Below are positions 37,120 to 48,584 of a stretch of DNA of 64,000 nucleotides, piece after piece. Below the pieces are notes generated by a model. It had not been told where the DNA came from and did not search any database. It saw only the letters and a program-made list of their open reading frames with translations. Origin of the DNA: Panonychus citri (taxonomy: Eukaryota; Arthropoda; Arachnida; Trombidiformes; Tetranychidae); contig NW_026515539.1 in NCBI RefSeq assembly GCF_014898815.1, forward strand, positions 1 through 64,000. Reading direction: 5' to 3'. The stretch's first letter is position 1. Each line of letters begins with the position of its first letter. Position numbers and translations under genes: made by a program.

Positions 37120-40100
37120 TTAAATGCCTCGGATTGAAGAATCTCTTCTGTAACAAACGATTGGTGCCTTGTAAGACCAGGTTGAGGTTGATTGGTATTG
37201 AGCGACCTCGTCGATAACTCGTTCTTCAGAATCTACGACCCATTGGTGGAAGACTGGGTGCATTTGTGGGAAACATACAAGTGGAACGGTAATTTCGTGA
37301 GTGGCCTCAGCATCCTCACCATTCAAACAGGTTGGAACAACGTATTTAGAGAAACAGTTTTCTCCATTTTGTTTAACAATAAGGGTTTTTCGAATGGGTA
37401 AATAGAAATCACCATTTCGAGTATCGAAATCGAGATGACCGATCTTTGATTCGAGAGTTTCTCGTTCAAGTCTCATGTTGTTGTTTGAGAAAATAGTGTC
37501 ACTGTTGTAAACTCGTCGTTGGTTCTTGTATTGTTCTGGGTTGTTTTTTCGTGAGGTAACAGTTGGAACAAGATTGCAGGTTGGTGGGACAGTTGGTGGA
37601 GTATTGTGACATTCACCGAGTGAGTATGAGTTTTGGAAATCTTCGATAACTTCGTAGATACAGTTTTGGGGTCCTTGGAGCTCCATGTGTGCTTCTTGGT
37701 CTTGGTTACCGCAGAGACCACAAGTCTTACCCATGTAAAGTGGTGAGGTGACAACCTTGACCAATTGACCATCGGTAACAACTCGAACGTGTTCTTGTGG
37801 AAGTTCAACAACGAGGTAAGCATTTTGGACGAAGATTCGAACAGCCAAAATTTCAAGTTGTCGGTTAAGAATGTGTGATTGTCCTGGCTTAACGGTCTTT
37901 TGTTCACCGTTAATTTCAATGATAGCTTGGTATTTGTCGATTGATTTAACAAGGATAACTTGTTTTCCAACGATAACCTTAACTAATCGGTTCTTTGGTT
38001 CAATTTCTTGAACGGTAACAGCGAATCGTCGAGCGGGTGAACAGTCCATTGACAAAAGGTATTCACACTTGGTTGATGGCTTTTCGAAGGTGACATTGTC
38101 AAAGGTTCGAATGTGGTTAACCATTAAACCGCAAGTTTGATCTAAAGGGAAGAGAATCAAGATTAGAATTTATATTCGAAACCTCGTTCTGATTGATCTA
38201 TTTACCTTTTGGAAGAACTGAAGCCTTTTGGAAGAAAATTGGGTGGAATCCAGCGAATCGTTGGATTGGGTAGAAAAGTTTGTACCAAATGGAAGTTTCA
38301 TGTGGAGTTCGGATATCAAAGTTGACAACAGGTCGACCGTTGAAAGCGTTTGAGTGTTTGAGCTCGAAGGTGATCTTTCCGTCAACATTTTTCTCAGCGT
38401 ATGAGGCAATGGTTGACCAGGGTCGCCAGTATGAGTTAAGGTGAAGCTTAGCTACTTGGTAGAAAAGGTTGGTTGAGTTGACCAATTTTTCGTTAAGGTT
38501 TGACTTGAATTCAACGGTACCAGTGACCTTGTTGAAGTATGATTGCTCGTGAGCGACAAGTTGGCAAGCGTAGCTCATGAAAGTCTTTTGCTTGATATCC
38601 TTTGAACATTGTTCGTGATACCATGATTTGGCCTTCATTTGTTCACCGACAACTTGGTCGTCAACAGTTCGGTGTAAGAAACCATTGATGAAGATGGTTC
38701 GGTCTTCGTGGGCAAGAGTTTCGAAAGATTCACCCCAGGTAAGGTTAGCGATGTACTTTCCGATGAATTTGTTCAATTGGGGAACTTCCCATTTGAGTTC
38801 AGTTGGGAGAGCAGGTCGAGCGATGTTAGCTTCGATTTGGAAAACTCGTGGTAAACCATAATAAGAGCCTTCAGGTCGCTCAAGGGTTGAAACGTATTTG
38901 ACCCAGTAGGTTTGGTAGTCGAGGGATTGGATGAGGTAAAGAGTAGCGTTGTAGTGGGTACCGTCTTCTTGGGAAAGAGTTCGGAATGACCAGTTAATGG
39001 CTCGGGTAAGAGTTGGAGTCTTTCGGTTAAGCAAAACACCAGGGTAGTTGTAGACCATTTCTTCGGCGATCTTTCGGATCTCCTCCTTGGTGATTCGGAG
39101 TGATCGAGTTTCTGGTAATTTGAAAAGAAAAAGAATTAAATTGTTGTTAAATTTTTCTCTCTCTCTTTCTTGCTTTGATATTCTCTTACCTTGTCGGCCG
39201 AGTTTCTTGAGCATTGATCGTTCGTGGACCATGTGGTGGTTTTCAGAGTGTTTAAGTTCCTTGTAATCACCGGCGAAAGCGAAGTTGTAGTCGAATGAAC
39301 CGGCAACTCCAGCTGATGGGTTTTGTTTGTTGGCTCGGAGAGTTAAAGCGGCATCGAAGTTGAATTCGTTCATCTCAGCGTATTTCTCGAGGATCCAGGT
39401 TGGGAAGCCCTTGGTTGGGATCTTCTCAACGTTAAGGAACCAGGGTCGTTCAGTTCGGAAAGAAAGTTCAATGTCCATGCCCAATTCTCGTGATGGGAGT
39501 CGTGGGTTGGTCTTGAAGGCTGGGACATGTGATTCGATGAGAACCTTCTTGGTGATTGGACTTTCGTTGGCGGGGAGACCAATGTAGTTACCAGCAAGGA
39601 AAGCTCGGTTAGTGTTGGAAGTGTGCAAGACTTTAGTGTCAAGGGTTGGCTCAACTGAGTAGGTCAAAACTCGGGTAGCGGCCTCGAAGTTGAATGAAAC
39701 CTTAACGGGAACGTGGACATTGAACTTCTTGAGTGAGTAAGCACCAAAGTTTTTCTTGATTCCTTGTTGGAAAGCAGAGACGGACATTGATGAAGTGTAG
39801 TAAAGTTGGGGAACAAGAGTAGCTTCAACTGAGACTGACTTCAAGGTTGGAGTATCGGGTTTGATGGTGGCCTCTTCGAGTCGAAGAGCAACAATGTTTG
39901 GTCGTTGTTTTGAGACGACAATGGGTAAACCGAGGTCACTTGGGACAACATGAACGTAGCCTGATGGCATGGTGAATCGAACCCAATTGTATTCAGTTCG
40001 GGCGTTAACTTGACCGACGAAGTTTCGAACAACATGGTTGAATTGTTTGTAAGCAGCTTCGATGGTGTGTTTGTCCAAAGTGAAGAGGGAAGTTTGTTCG

Positions 40101-42928
40101 AACAATTTGAAGAAAAGTTTAACCTTAGCTTCTTCTTCAGCTCGCTCGGTGATACCAAGAGTCTTGAAGATTTCATCGATTGGTTTTTCACCTTGAACCT
40201 TACCGGACTTTGAGAGAGTGGCCATGAACCATTCAGGGCTGAAGATTTGTTCAATCTTGGCGAGGAGAAGGGGTTCAAGTCCCTTTTGTTGGTAAGCGAT
40301 GGTCAACCATGAGTTGGTCAATGATTTCCAGTGGGAACCGAGTGAAAGGTAACCGTGTCGTGGGATGAATGACATGTTGTTGGCGACATATTGTCCGTTC
40401 AAGAAGAAACCAGTTGATTTTTCTTCACTGTACCATTCGTTGTATGAAGCTCGTGAGTAAACACCGTCGAAGTTGTAAACTGGGAGGGTTGGGATGATTT
40501 CTCGAGCAGCAGCGGCAAGAGGAAGGTGACAAGCTTGGGTAAGGTTGGCAGTCTCCTCAAGGACTGATCGGACCATTGAGATGACTTGTCGGTTGGTCTC
40601 ATCTCGAGTGACTTCAGCAACAGCGTGAAGTTCATGGGGCTTTGGACCAGCGGCCATGAAGACGGTGAAAGCAGCAAGTCGAAGCTCGTATGATTCATAC
40701 TTGTTTTGGAAAACTGGAAGGACAATTGATCGTAAAAGTTTTGGTGAAACGGGAACCATGTGGTGGAGAGAGTAGATGATTGATGATCGGAGGAAGATAC
40801 AATCGGAAGCGGATGAACCGTTAACGTATTGGATACATTCAGTATTTTTGATGGCACCAGTGATGTATGGGGTGAGTTCCTTAAGAGCCAAGTATTGACC
40901 TGAGTGGGCAAGAGCTTGAGCTAAGGCAACTTTTCCTTTAACATCTTCAACTTGTTGGAGTTGGTTGACAAGTTCTCGAATGTATTGGTCGGCATCTTGT
41001 TTGGTACATTTCTCTTCGGCTTCTGGGTAATCGATTTGTGAGTCTGAGCCAAGATTTCGTGAGGAAACCTTTTGGTTGGCCTTAACGTATCGGGTCTCAA
41101 GTGATTCATCGATCTCGTTTGATTCAGTGTTAACCTCAAATTGACAAGCCTTTGAGATGAGTTTACCGTAGGTAACAGCGAAAGCTGAAAGTTTGTCGTA
41201 ATCTTTGTTTTCGACGGCCTTTGAGATTTGCTCTTTCATGATGGCAAGAAGAGTTCGTGATGGAGCGTATGTGTTTCGTGGGATGGTTTCAACGAATCGT
41301 CGTTCTTCATAGGCTGAGAGTGACTTTTCAGCGAGAACCATTTGGAACCATTCAGCGGTAGCCTTGGTACCAACGTGAGCCAAAGCGTCGAGTAAAAGTT
41401 GTCGGACAACTGAGTGTTCGGTGTTGGTGAATCGTTCCTTGTCTTCAATTCGGGCTTCGTCATCGTAAATTTGTTTGATGTCTCGGGCTGAAAGGTGAGC
41501 CAAGTTTTGGACAACTTGAACCATGTACCAGGCGGCCTTGGATTGAGCTTCGTTTGAGGCACCTTCCATAACAGTCTTGGCAACTTGGTTTAAGAGATCG
41601 ACAGTTGGACCAACAAGGTTTTCAGATGATTTTGGGACCAAAATGTTGTAAACTGGGATAACGTGGCTTGGGTAAACTTGAGCATCCATACCCTTGTATG
41701 GGAAAAGAGTGAAGGTCAACTCGTTAACTCGGATAACGGATTCCTCTGGGATGAGGGGAATGTTTCGTTGGATTTGCTCAGAGACAAATACGATTGAGTG
41801 TTGAGTGTAGACAACGAACTTGGTACCATGGTTGTCAACGATGATCTTACCCTTACCTAAGGCTTCAGAAATGATTGGGCTTTCAGAGTCTAAGGTAACG
41901 TTGTATCGGATGGTTGAGTATTGGTCAACTGGTTGAGTTTCCTTTGGATCACATGAACATGAGGTTTCAGTTTCATCGGGAATTGGAAGATGTTTGTTCA
42001 AATCGTCCATCTTAATGTGGGTTGAAGCAGCAAATCGTTTGCAGTATTCAACGCAACCATTTCGATCCCAATTGTGTGAAGCGAATGATGGTTCATAGAC
42101 ACAGTTGTCAAAGTTTCGGGTCTTGATGACGGTAAAGTGGAATTTATCAGCACCAGGAAGAGCATCTCGAACTTTGGTTGGATCAGCGGCTTGAACGATT
42201 TGGTAGTTGGTTTCACATTCACCCTTGATGGTTGATTCATGGACACCGAAACTGGTTAAACCATTAGAAAGTTGCATATCCTTGAGAAGACCAGATTGAT
42301 CGACATCATTGGCACTTCGTCGAGCGTTTTTACCAACAATGTTCAATTGGAGCAAATCAATGATTGACTTCTTGATGTTAACTGACCAAGGGGCATCAGA
42401 TTTTTGTACCTCAATCCATTCAAAGGATTCGGTATCCTCATTGAAAGTAAATTGAACGGGAAGAGCTAAAACATCACGAACTTTTTGTTTAAGATCGTCT
42501 TTGATGAAAGTTGCCTTCTCGACAGCGTTTACCTCCTCGAGTAAATGACCCAAGACAATGTTGGTCAATTCCATCTTGATGATGGTCTTTCCATTGTCAC
42601 CTGATCGTGAGGATTTGATGATGGACAATTCAACAGTTGAGTTCAATTGATGACCAGAGTAAAGGCTTGAGCCTGATTCAGGTAATCCGGTTAAAACGTG
42701 GCCACTGTAATCATATTTGTAAATTTGATCAACTTTAAATCCTATGGAAAAGGAAGAGAGAGAAAAAAAGAGAAAATCGAATTAGAACTTTTTCATTTTC
42801 GAATTGAATTTCATTCAATAATATTCACTAGTATATTGATCATGATACTTACGAATTGGTTGAGGTTGAATTTCACCAGCGAAAGCTGAGACTACGAAGA
42901 GTCCGAGAACAAAAAGAGCGATCTTCAT
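37120..42928 (-). CDS. Vg: Vitellogenin (yolk protein precursor), four exons, 1851 residues
   Basis: Secreted lipid-carrying yolk precursor taken up by oocytes. My model (minus strand) is 42928-42853, 42741-39190, 39111-38206 and 38141-37120, all GT-AG, every junction phase 1, 5556 nt, closing at TAA. Residues 1-18 form a signal peptide (MKIALFVLGLFVVSAFAG). The vitellogenin_N/LPD lipid-transfer module runs from about residue 26 to about 630, a DUF1943-type region follows, and exon 4 is a von Willebrand D domain (DQTCGLMVNHIRTF ... KTCGLCGNQDQE, the GLCG motif). A basic ARRS site near residue 165 could be a processing site. There is no long polyserine tract as in insects and I see no DGXR motif. 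Intron 2 (39112-39189) is 78 nt and stop-free in frame. A TATA box and initiator lie just upstream. It could be a close large lipid-transfer relative, but the SP-LPD-VWD order and length favour Vg. Confidence 0.96.
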
Positions 42929-42978
42929 GTTCGATATTTTTTTTTCTCTCCGATGTAATCGTTTCGATCCAAGGAGAA

Positions 42979-42984
42979 GACTGA
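42979..42984 (-). promoter_or_regulatory. Initiator (TCAGTC) of vitellogenin
   Basis: Minus-strand TCAGTC matches the arthropod Inr. With A at 42982 as +1, the TATAAA begins at -32 and the 5' leader would be 54 nt. Confidence 0.55.
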
Positions 42985-43008
42985 TTTTGATGGAACTCAA
43001 TCAATCAG

Positions 43009-43016
43009 TTTATATA
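43009..43016 (-). promoter_or_regulatory. TATA box of vitellogenin
   Basis: Minus-strand TATATAAA about 80 bp upstream of the ATG and correctly spaced from the initiator at 42979-42984. A strong TATA/Inr core fits a highly, stage-specifically expressed gene. Confidence 0.75.
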
Positions 43017-44436
43017 CATTTTCTTTCCTCTAATCTAATTAACTGATCGATAATCTTAATTGCTGTAATGATCGGTATTTGATTGTATTGTACAAGTTCA
43101 AGTTGATTCTAGTTAATTAGTTGGTCAGCAATTTTTTCATTTCTTTTCATTATCTCTCATCTTTAATTCCCAATCCATTGCAAACTAATCAATTTTTGAT
43201 GATTTCATTTCAATCTCATCGATTGATAATCAAAATCATCATACTATTAATACATGATCACCTCACTCACACAATTAACTAATCAGTTAAATCAAATGTT
43301 AAATCTTAATATGTTTTTTTTTGCAACCAAATCAAATCAAATCGTTTCAAGTGAATTGTAATAGTTTAAGTATCTTACTCTTCCTTAGTAACTAATTAAC
43401 TACAATTTAATTGATTAATTCAGTTTTTATCAACGAAAAATTTGATTCTAATCAATTTAAAATTAAAACTAAAATCTAAATTCATCGTAAGTTAATCAAC
43501 AATCAATTGTAAGGTTTAAGGTAAAGTTAATCCTCGAAAACGACAAATTTGTTATTTTGTTCAAAGTTTTGCTTTTTTTAATTGTGACAATTAAAACCTC
43601 CGATAATTAAGTTTAATACTAATTGTTATAGTTTGATAATTGTCCACTTTTAAATTAGTTTCAATTAATTTTGGTCTTTGACCCTTTGGAAAACTATTTT
43701 TTCATCTTGATTGTTAAGCTGACAAATGCTGTTGAACAGAAACTAATTGTAATTAAGCTTAATCAGCAAGGTGATTAACGAGATTAATTTGATTAATCTG
43801 CAAATCGAATTAATGAAAAAATTTTCTCGTTTATCGTTTATAACTTTTAATATCAGGTGATGATTAAACTGTTAATATGGTGATCTAATTGTTTTATCTG
43901 TGTGATTAGGATGAAATCAATCAGATCGGATTTGGTTAAGGGAACAATTAGTTGATTTGGATCGCAATAATTTAATTTAACAGAATTAAAATATTTGTTG
44001 GTGAGTAAAAAATCTTAAATCTTGAAATAGAAACTGAAATAATAAACATTTCGGTTTAAGACAAGGATTATAATTAAGAAGAAAGTGTTTGAATTGGATC
44101 CGATTGTTCAACTTGGAGACATAATTGTGGTTCCAATAACAATTTACCAAAATCGAGCATCGTTAACATTTGTGTGTATTCATAATATGAATTTCGATTG
44201 ATTTCGTTTGAATCTTCAACTTCAATCAACTGGAATCGATAGTGTAGTGAATTGGATCATTTGATTTGGATTCTGATTGACATTTTCTTAGCATTACAAA
44301 AGTAACTGACTATTTTAAAAGTAAAGTGAATCTTGAAATTTGTTCACTTTAAAAAGATGAATTCATGTCAATTTAAATGTTAAGATTATCATCAGCAAAA
44401 AGAATCGATTGGCTTTTGTCCAATTAATGATATGAA
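43017..44436. other. Vitellogenin upstream region
   Basis: AT-rich non-coding DNA between the vitellogenin core promoter and the stop of the intact BTB gene. It should contain hormone- and tissue-responsive elements of Vg; I could not assign any specific site. Confidence 0.5.
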
Positions 44437-45846
44437 TTAATTACAATCGAAGATGAAACTTTGAAATTGTCCTTTTTTGACTGAAGATCCATTCTTGAAA
44501 TTAGCATAAGGTTCAATTCTTGCTCTTGGATTTTTTATCTTCCAATTAACTGATTGTCTTGTATCTCCAATAGGAACATTAATTGAGCCACAACCATTGA
44601 TTCCTGAGATTACAGTTAGCTCTTTAGCATGAGTTCGCCAATTGTTGTGTCTTAAGATCATGATCAAGGAATAACGAATACGAGGTAATAAATGGATACA
44701 TGATGAGAGAATAATTTGATAAATTGATTGATCACAAAGTGAACCATGGATAAGACGACGAGTTATTGAGAAGATCCTTTCTCCACCAGCGACATGCCAA
44801 AGTTGAAGGTTAATTATTGTCTTTCCAATAGATAAATGTTGAAAATTTGGAGTGAAAATACCAACACCAATTAGTCTAACCTTTGTATCGACAATCAGAT
44901 CAATTTGATGAATTTCTTGTGGACATGAAGTAACCATAATCATTTTAGAAGATTTGAATCTTTCTAAACTAAATCCCAAAGATGCCCGAGGATTAATTGG
45001 AAAAGGAATCGATGGTTTTGGATTATCTAAGAGCCAACTAAGTATCAACTCATATTCGCTTTGTAAAAGGGCCAGTCCACTTCTATTTATGGTCACTAAT
45101 TCGGGTACTTTCATTAAAGTGAATCGAATCAACTTGAAAACGGGTCCAAGAAGTAACCTAAAAGAGTACATACAAAGAAGAGTATTAGTTGATTGACATT
45201 TTTCATTGACCCATTGAAAGAGAGCAGTAAATAAAGTCCATTCAGTGATTCTTAAAGTGTCACGAGAAACAATCCAACTTAAAAGACGAGAGTCACACTT
45301 ATAAAGAGAAGGTTTTAAAATTGCTGAGATACCAAATTGATCGATAGTTGATAAACAATGTTCGCGAACAATATAAAGTTGAGGAAATGAATCAATATCT
45401 GTGTCGCTAATTTTAACAAATTGAGTTAAATAGTCGAGAGCAGTTCTAAATTGTATCCGAAAAATAATAAAACGATAAGTAACATCAGCTAAACCTGTAA
45501 GTCCCCATCGAGCTGATAACATTAGTGTCTCAATACAATGATCAGATTTAATATCCAATCGACCTTGATAAAAGTATCTCAATAAAGTGACCACTGTCTC
45601 TCTATGAAATGGACCAATGTGAAAGATTGAAGATGATGATGGTTGATTTGGAGACAGAATATTAGCAAAATAAGGTGATCGTGACATTAATACCTCTCGG
45701 TGACAAATGAATCCAAGTAAAGATGAAGATTGTGGTCCCTCTATTGTTAGTACTTGATTGAAATTTATACCTCGAGTAAATGTAATTTCAATTGATGGAA
45801 GGTCAATAAATGAAGAATCAAAATTACCCGGTAAAGTAAAATCCAT
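44437..45846 (-). CDS. BTB-BACK protein with PHR-like C-terminus (copy 2, intact), 469 residues
   Basis: BTB-BACK proteins usually act as substrate adaptors for Cullin-3 ubiquitin ligases or as scaffolds. The ATG at 45846 opens MDFTLPGNFDSSFIDLP. A BTB fold lies at about residues 30-125 (GFICHREVLMSRSPYFANIL, then ETVVTLLRYFYQGRLDI and SARWGLTGLADV). A BACK-type helical region spans about 130-260 (LYIVREHCLSTIDQFG, CDSRLLSWIVSRDTLRITEW). The C-terminal 170 residues resemble a divergent PHR beta-sandwich as in BTBD3/6 (HQIDLIVDTKVRLIGVGIF, closing VKKGQFQSFIFD). Single exon. The nearest relative inferred is the BTBD3/BTBD6/lute group, but the PHR match is weak and a mite-specific expansion is equally possible. 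Its near-identical frameshifted copy lies 10 kb away. It is head to head with inhibitor-2. Confidence 0.8.
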   Translation of the reverse strand: MDFTLPGNFDSSFIDLPSIEITFTRGINFNQVLTIEGPQSSSLLGFICHREVLMSRSPYFANILSPNQPSSSSIFHIGPFHRETVVTLLRYFYQGRLDIKSDHCIETLMLSARWGLTGLADVTYRFIIFRIQFRTALDYLTQFVKISDTDIDSFPQLYIVREHCLSTIDQFGISAILKPSLYKCDSRLLSWIVSRDTLRITEWTLFTALFQWVNEKCQSTNTLLCMYSFRLLLGPVFKLIRFTLMKVPELVTINRSGLALLQSEYELILSWLLDNPKPSIPFPINPRASLGFSLERFKSSKMIMVTSCPQEIHQIDLIVDTKVRLIGVGIFTPNFQHLSIGKTIINLQLWHVAGGERIFSITRRLIHGSLCDQSIYQIILSSCIHLLPRIRYSLIMILRHNNWRTHAKELTVISGINGCGSINVPIGDTRQSVNWKIKNPRARIEPYANFKNGSSVKKGQFQSFIFDCN

Positions 45847-46318
45847 TTGGAGGAAAAGAGAAAACCAATTTTTCTGTCATAAAACAACAAAAAAAGAACA
45901 AATAAATAAACAAATCAAGAATTTTATAAGATGAACAACTTCTAGATTAGATTATCAACAATTAGAATGAAAGTTAATTGTTAACAATTAACCATCGAAT
46001 CTTATCTTCCATTTCTAAACAACATTCTCAAAACTGTTTACCTTTTTGTTGACAACATTAATCAAGTAACAAGACCAAACAGAAATGGAACATAATTGAC
46101 ATAATTCATTCTAATCAATTTTTCATCTCTCATATAACACAAAGACAATGAACAAACGAACATAATTTAACCCAACAGTAACACAAATAGAAAATTAAAT
46201 TAATTGAAAGTCTAAAAGGTGAATAAATTAAATTTTCAATAGAAACAAAAGATTGGAAATTGAAAAGAAAAAATTTTCTTTTTTCCCGCGAATTTCAAAA
46301 AAGAGATTTTAACAAAAA

Positions 46319-46340
46319 ATCGTCAACATAATCGAGCAAA
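46319..46340 (-). promoter_or_regulatory. ATCGT-N5-TAATCGAGCAAA element, BTB copy 2 promoter
   Basis: Copy-2 version of the shared element, with one change (GCAAA for GCGAA). It is better preserved than the surrounding diverged segment, suggesting constraint. Confidence 0.4.
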
Positions 46341-46505
46341 GCGAAAAACAAAGATCATCCAGTGTATTTCTTTTCTTTAAGAGACTGAAAATGTTTCATT
46401 CGATTTTATCTCTTTCATGATTTGGTTCAATTCTCTTGAAATTCCATACGTTCAACATTTAGATAAGTTTATTTTATCATTTCGTTAGTGTTTCTCTCCA
46501 ACAGG

Positions 46506-46517
46506 GATAGATGGCGG
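46506..46517 (+). promoter_or_regulatory. GATAGATGGCGG promoter word upstream of inhibitor-2
   Basis: GATAGATGGCGG, 166 bp before the ATG. The identical 12-mer lies at 48202-48213 and a 10-mer version at 23944-23953. Confidence 0.45.
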
Positions 46518-46682
46518 TAGTTGCGTTTTCTTTTTTTTCTGTTTATTTTGGTTCATCTGTTTACTTATTCCTTACATATCGAAAGTCATTTATTGCATTC
46601 AAATCGTGATTTTAATCTTTTAATTGTTTGAAACTCGTTAACTCGTTGATAATGTTTGAATTTTGTTAGAAAACAACATAAA

Positions 46683-47536
46683 ATGGAAAATATTACCAAG
46701 AAACCAAGAAAAGGAATTTTAAAATCAGGCTCAAGCTTTGAACAACATGACTGTCAATCTAAATCAAGGTTAGTTACATTCTTGTTTAAATTACGTTTAA
46801 ATTTTTCTTCTCTAATCACTTTGATTTCCTACCTAATCCTGTGTTTTATTTTGGTTATATTAATTAGTTTAGAATCTTTAGTTTTTCATTTGTTTACCTT
46901 TGTGGTTGTTATGATTCATTGTATTAGAAATTTGGATTCTCATTAATCTGTTGTTATTTTTTTTTCTTTTCATTTATTTGCAGTATCGAGTTGATTAAAT
47001 GGGATGAGATGAACATTTTACAAACTTTGCATCCACCGGATAAAGATTATGGTTTGATGAAGATTGAAGAACCCAAGACTCCTTTCACTTATTATAAGGA
47101 TAATGTTGATGGTGAACCAGTTTCAGATGATGAACGAGCTTCAGCTTCATCAACAGCAACTTCCTCGGGACCTCCAATATTTGATATGGAAAAAATTAAG
47201 GAAAAGGTTAAATCAAAGCCCAGGGTAATGTTAACCTCAGAAAGTTCACTTGAAGAGGAGGACAATGATAAAGATTGGGATGAATTAACGGAAGAGGAGA
47301 AGAAGAAAAGAAAAGAATTCGATGTGAAAAGAAAAATGCATTATAATGAATATCATGCAATCAAATTGGCTCGTAAATTGTTGGAAGAAGAGCAAGATGA
47401 AGATTCGATTCATCCAGACGATTCAATGGTGACAAATGAAAATCGAAAACCAACCAATAGTGAAAAAGATGGAGGCGATAATAATAATAACGATTATGAT
47501 GGAAACGATGAAAGTAATCAAATGGAATCAGATTAA
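46683..47536 (+). CDS. I-2: Protein phosphatase inhibitor 2 (I-2/PPP1R2), two exons, 212 residues
   Basis: Intrinsically disordered regulator of protein phosphatase 1, binding PP1 and acting in mitosis and phosphatase maturation. Exons 46683-46768 and 46984-47536 join in phase 2 across a 215-nt GT-AG intron. Seen: the PP1-docking KGILK at residues 10-14, KWDEMNIL at 34-41, HPPDKDYGLMKIEEPKTPF with Thr61 matching the GSK3-phosphorylated Thr of vertebrate I-2, an acidic EEEDNDKDW segment near 119-127, and KRKMHYNEY at 145-152, the loop that covers the PP1 active site. The tail is Asp/Asn-rich. Length is close to the vertebrate 205. The ATG at 46683 is used because the in-frame upstream codons begin with a non-ATG triplet. 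Confidence 0.95.
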
Positions 47537-48584
47537 ATTAAGTCTTCTTCATTTGATTCCAATCGATTAATTCCAAAATTGGCCTCGAGTATATTAGAAA
47601 TCCTCAACTATATTAGGCTAACTGATGAGTTTTTCGTTCAAACCATTGATTAGCAGTTGATAATCATCATCATCATCACAATTTAATCGTCATTAACAAA
47701 AAAACAATTGAAACACAATTTAAATCACCAACGAGCTAACACCCTTGATATCACCTTAAATTGAACATATCAACATAATCACTATCACAAGTAGTCATCA
47801 AACACACAAGAAAATCATTAGAAAAGCAAAAAAATGATCACCAATCTCACGTAAACCAATTACTTAATCATTATAAGTATTTAATCAAATCAAAACAAAT
47901 GGAAAGTACCTAAACAATCAAATTGAGATACAATCTCTTTATTGATTGTTGATCAACTGATCAAAAAGACTTAAACATAATGAAAGTAACAAAAACAAAA
48001 TGATCGACAAAAATTTCACCAAACCAAACATGACCTTTAATTAACACCAAGCACAAAGTGGTCATTTTAATTGAAAGAAATTAATTATCTACATTTAAAT
48101 GTATTCTTATTATAAATACAATTTAATTGTTATATTTGGTATTTGATTTAAAATTAAACAAAATGAAATGATTACATTTGAAAAGTTTTACCTTTAAACC
48201 TGATAGATGGCGGAAAAGTTTCCAATGAATTCTGATCGATAACATGAATCAACAATGATGATCGCATGTTCCTGGAAAGAGAGAAAGAAAGAGAAGAAGA
48301 AGATAGAACTTCGAACAAAATGTTAGAACTGTTTTCGAAACAGTTCGAGGCTGAGGTTCAGTCGAAAGTGTCAAAAAGTTGATCCGAGGCAACAGAAAAG
48401 AACCAAAAGAAAATCAAAAATTGGATGTAAAAAAGTTTCAATCTACCAAATGACGAATGTAATTAACAAACAATTTACTTTAAAAAAATTATTATCAGTT
48501 AATCATCTTCACCATCAACCCTTTAAATAACAATCAACAATTAGCCAGAAAACTTTTTCCTCTCCTTTTTCTTAATTGTTAATT
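47537..48584. other. Intergenic region between inhibitor-2 and the beat-like gene
   Basis: Contains the inhibitor-2 3' UTR and the promoter side of the beat-like gene. A second GATAGATGGCGG lies at 48202-48213. No coding signal. Confidence 0.55.
48202..48213 (+). promoter_or_regulatory. GATAGATGGCGG word upstream of the beat-like gene
   Basis: Identical 12-mer to the one before inhibitor-2, 372 bp upstream of the beat-like ATG and on the same strand as the gene. Confidence 0.4.

Larger units (their letters stand above)
44437..46380 (-). repeat. Segmental duplication, copy 2 (direct repeat)
   Basis: Partner of 34021-35993. High identity runs from the BTB stop codon to about 46168, then an abrupt drop to a diverged but alignable segment ending near 46380. 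The B9D1-vitellogenin block lies between the two copies. Confidence 0.85.
45847..46682. other. Shared upstream region of BTB copy 2 and inhibitor-2
   Basis: An 836-bp head-to-head interval with no coding signal. The left half is the duplicated BTB promoter; the right half carries the ATAGATGGCG word and a GC-rich patch (46506-46530) that is likely the inhibitor-2 promoter. Confidence 0.6.

Noticed and set aside
39112..39189. Treating the 78-nt in-frame segment as vitellogenin coding sequence
   Set aside because: It begins GTAAGA and ends CAG after a pyrimidine-containing tract, and its composition is unlike the flanking protein; a spliced intron is more likely.
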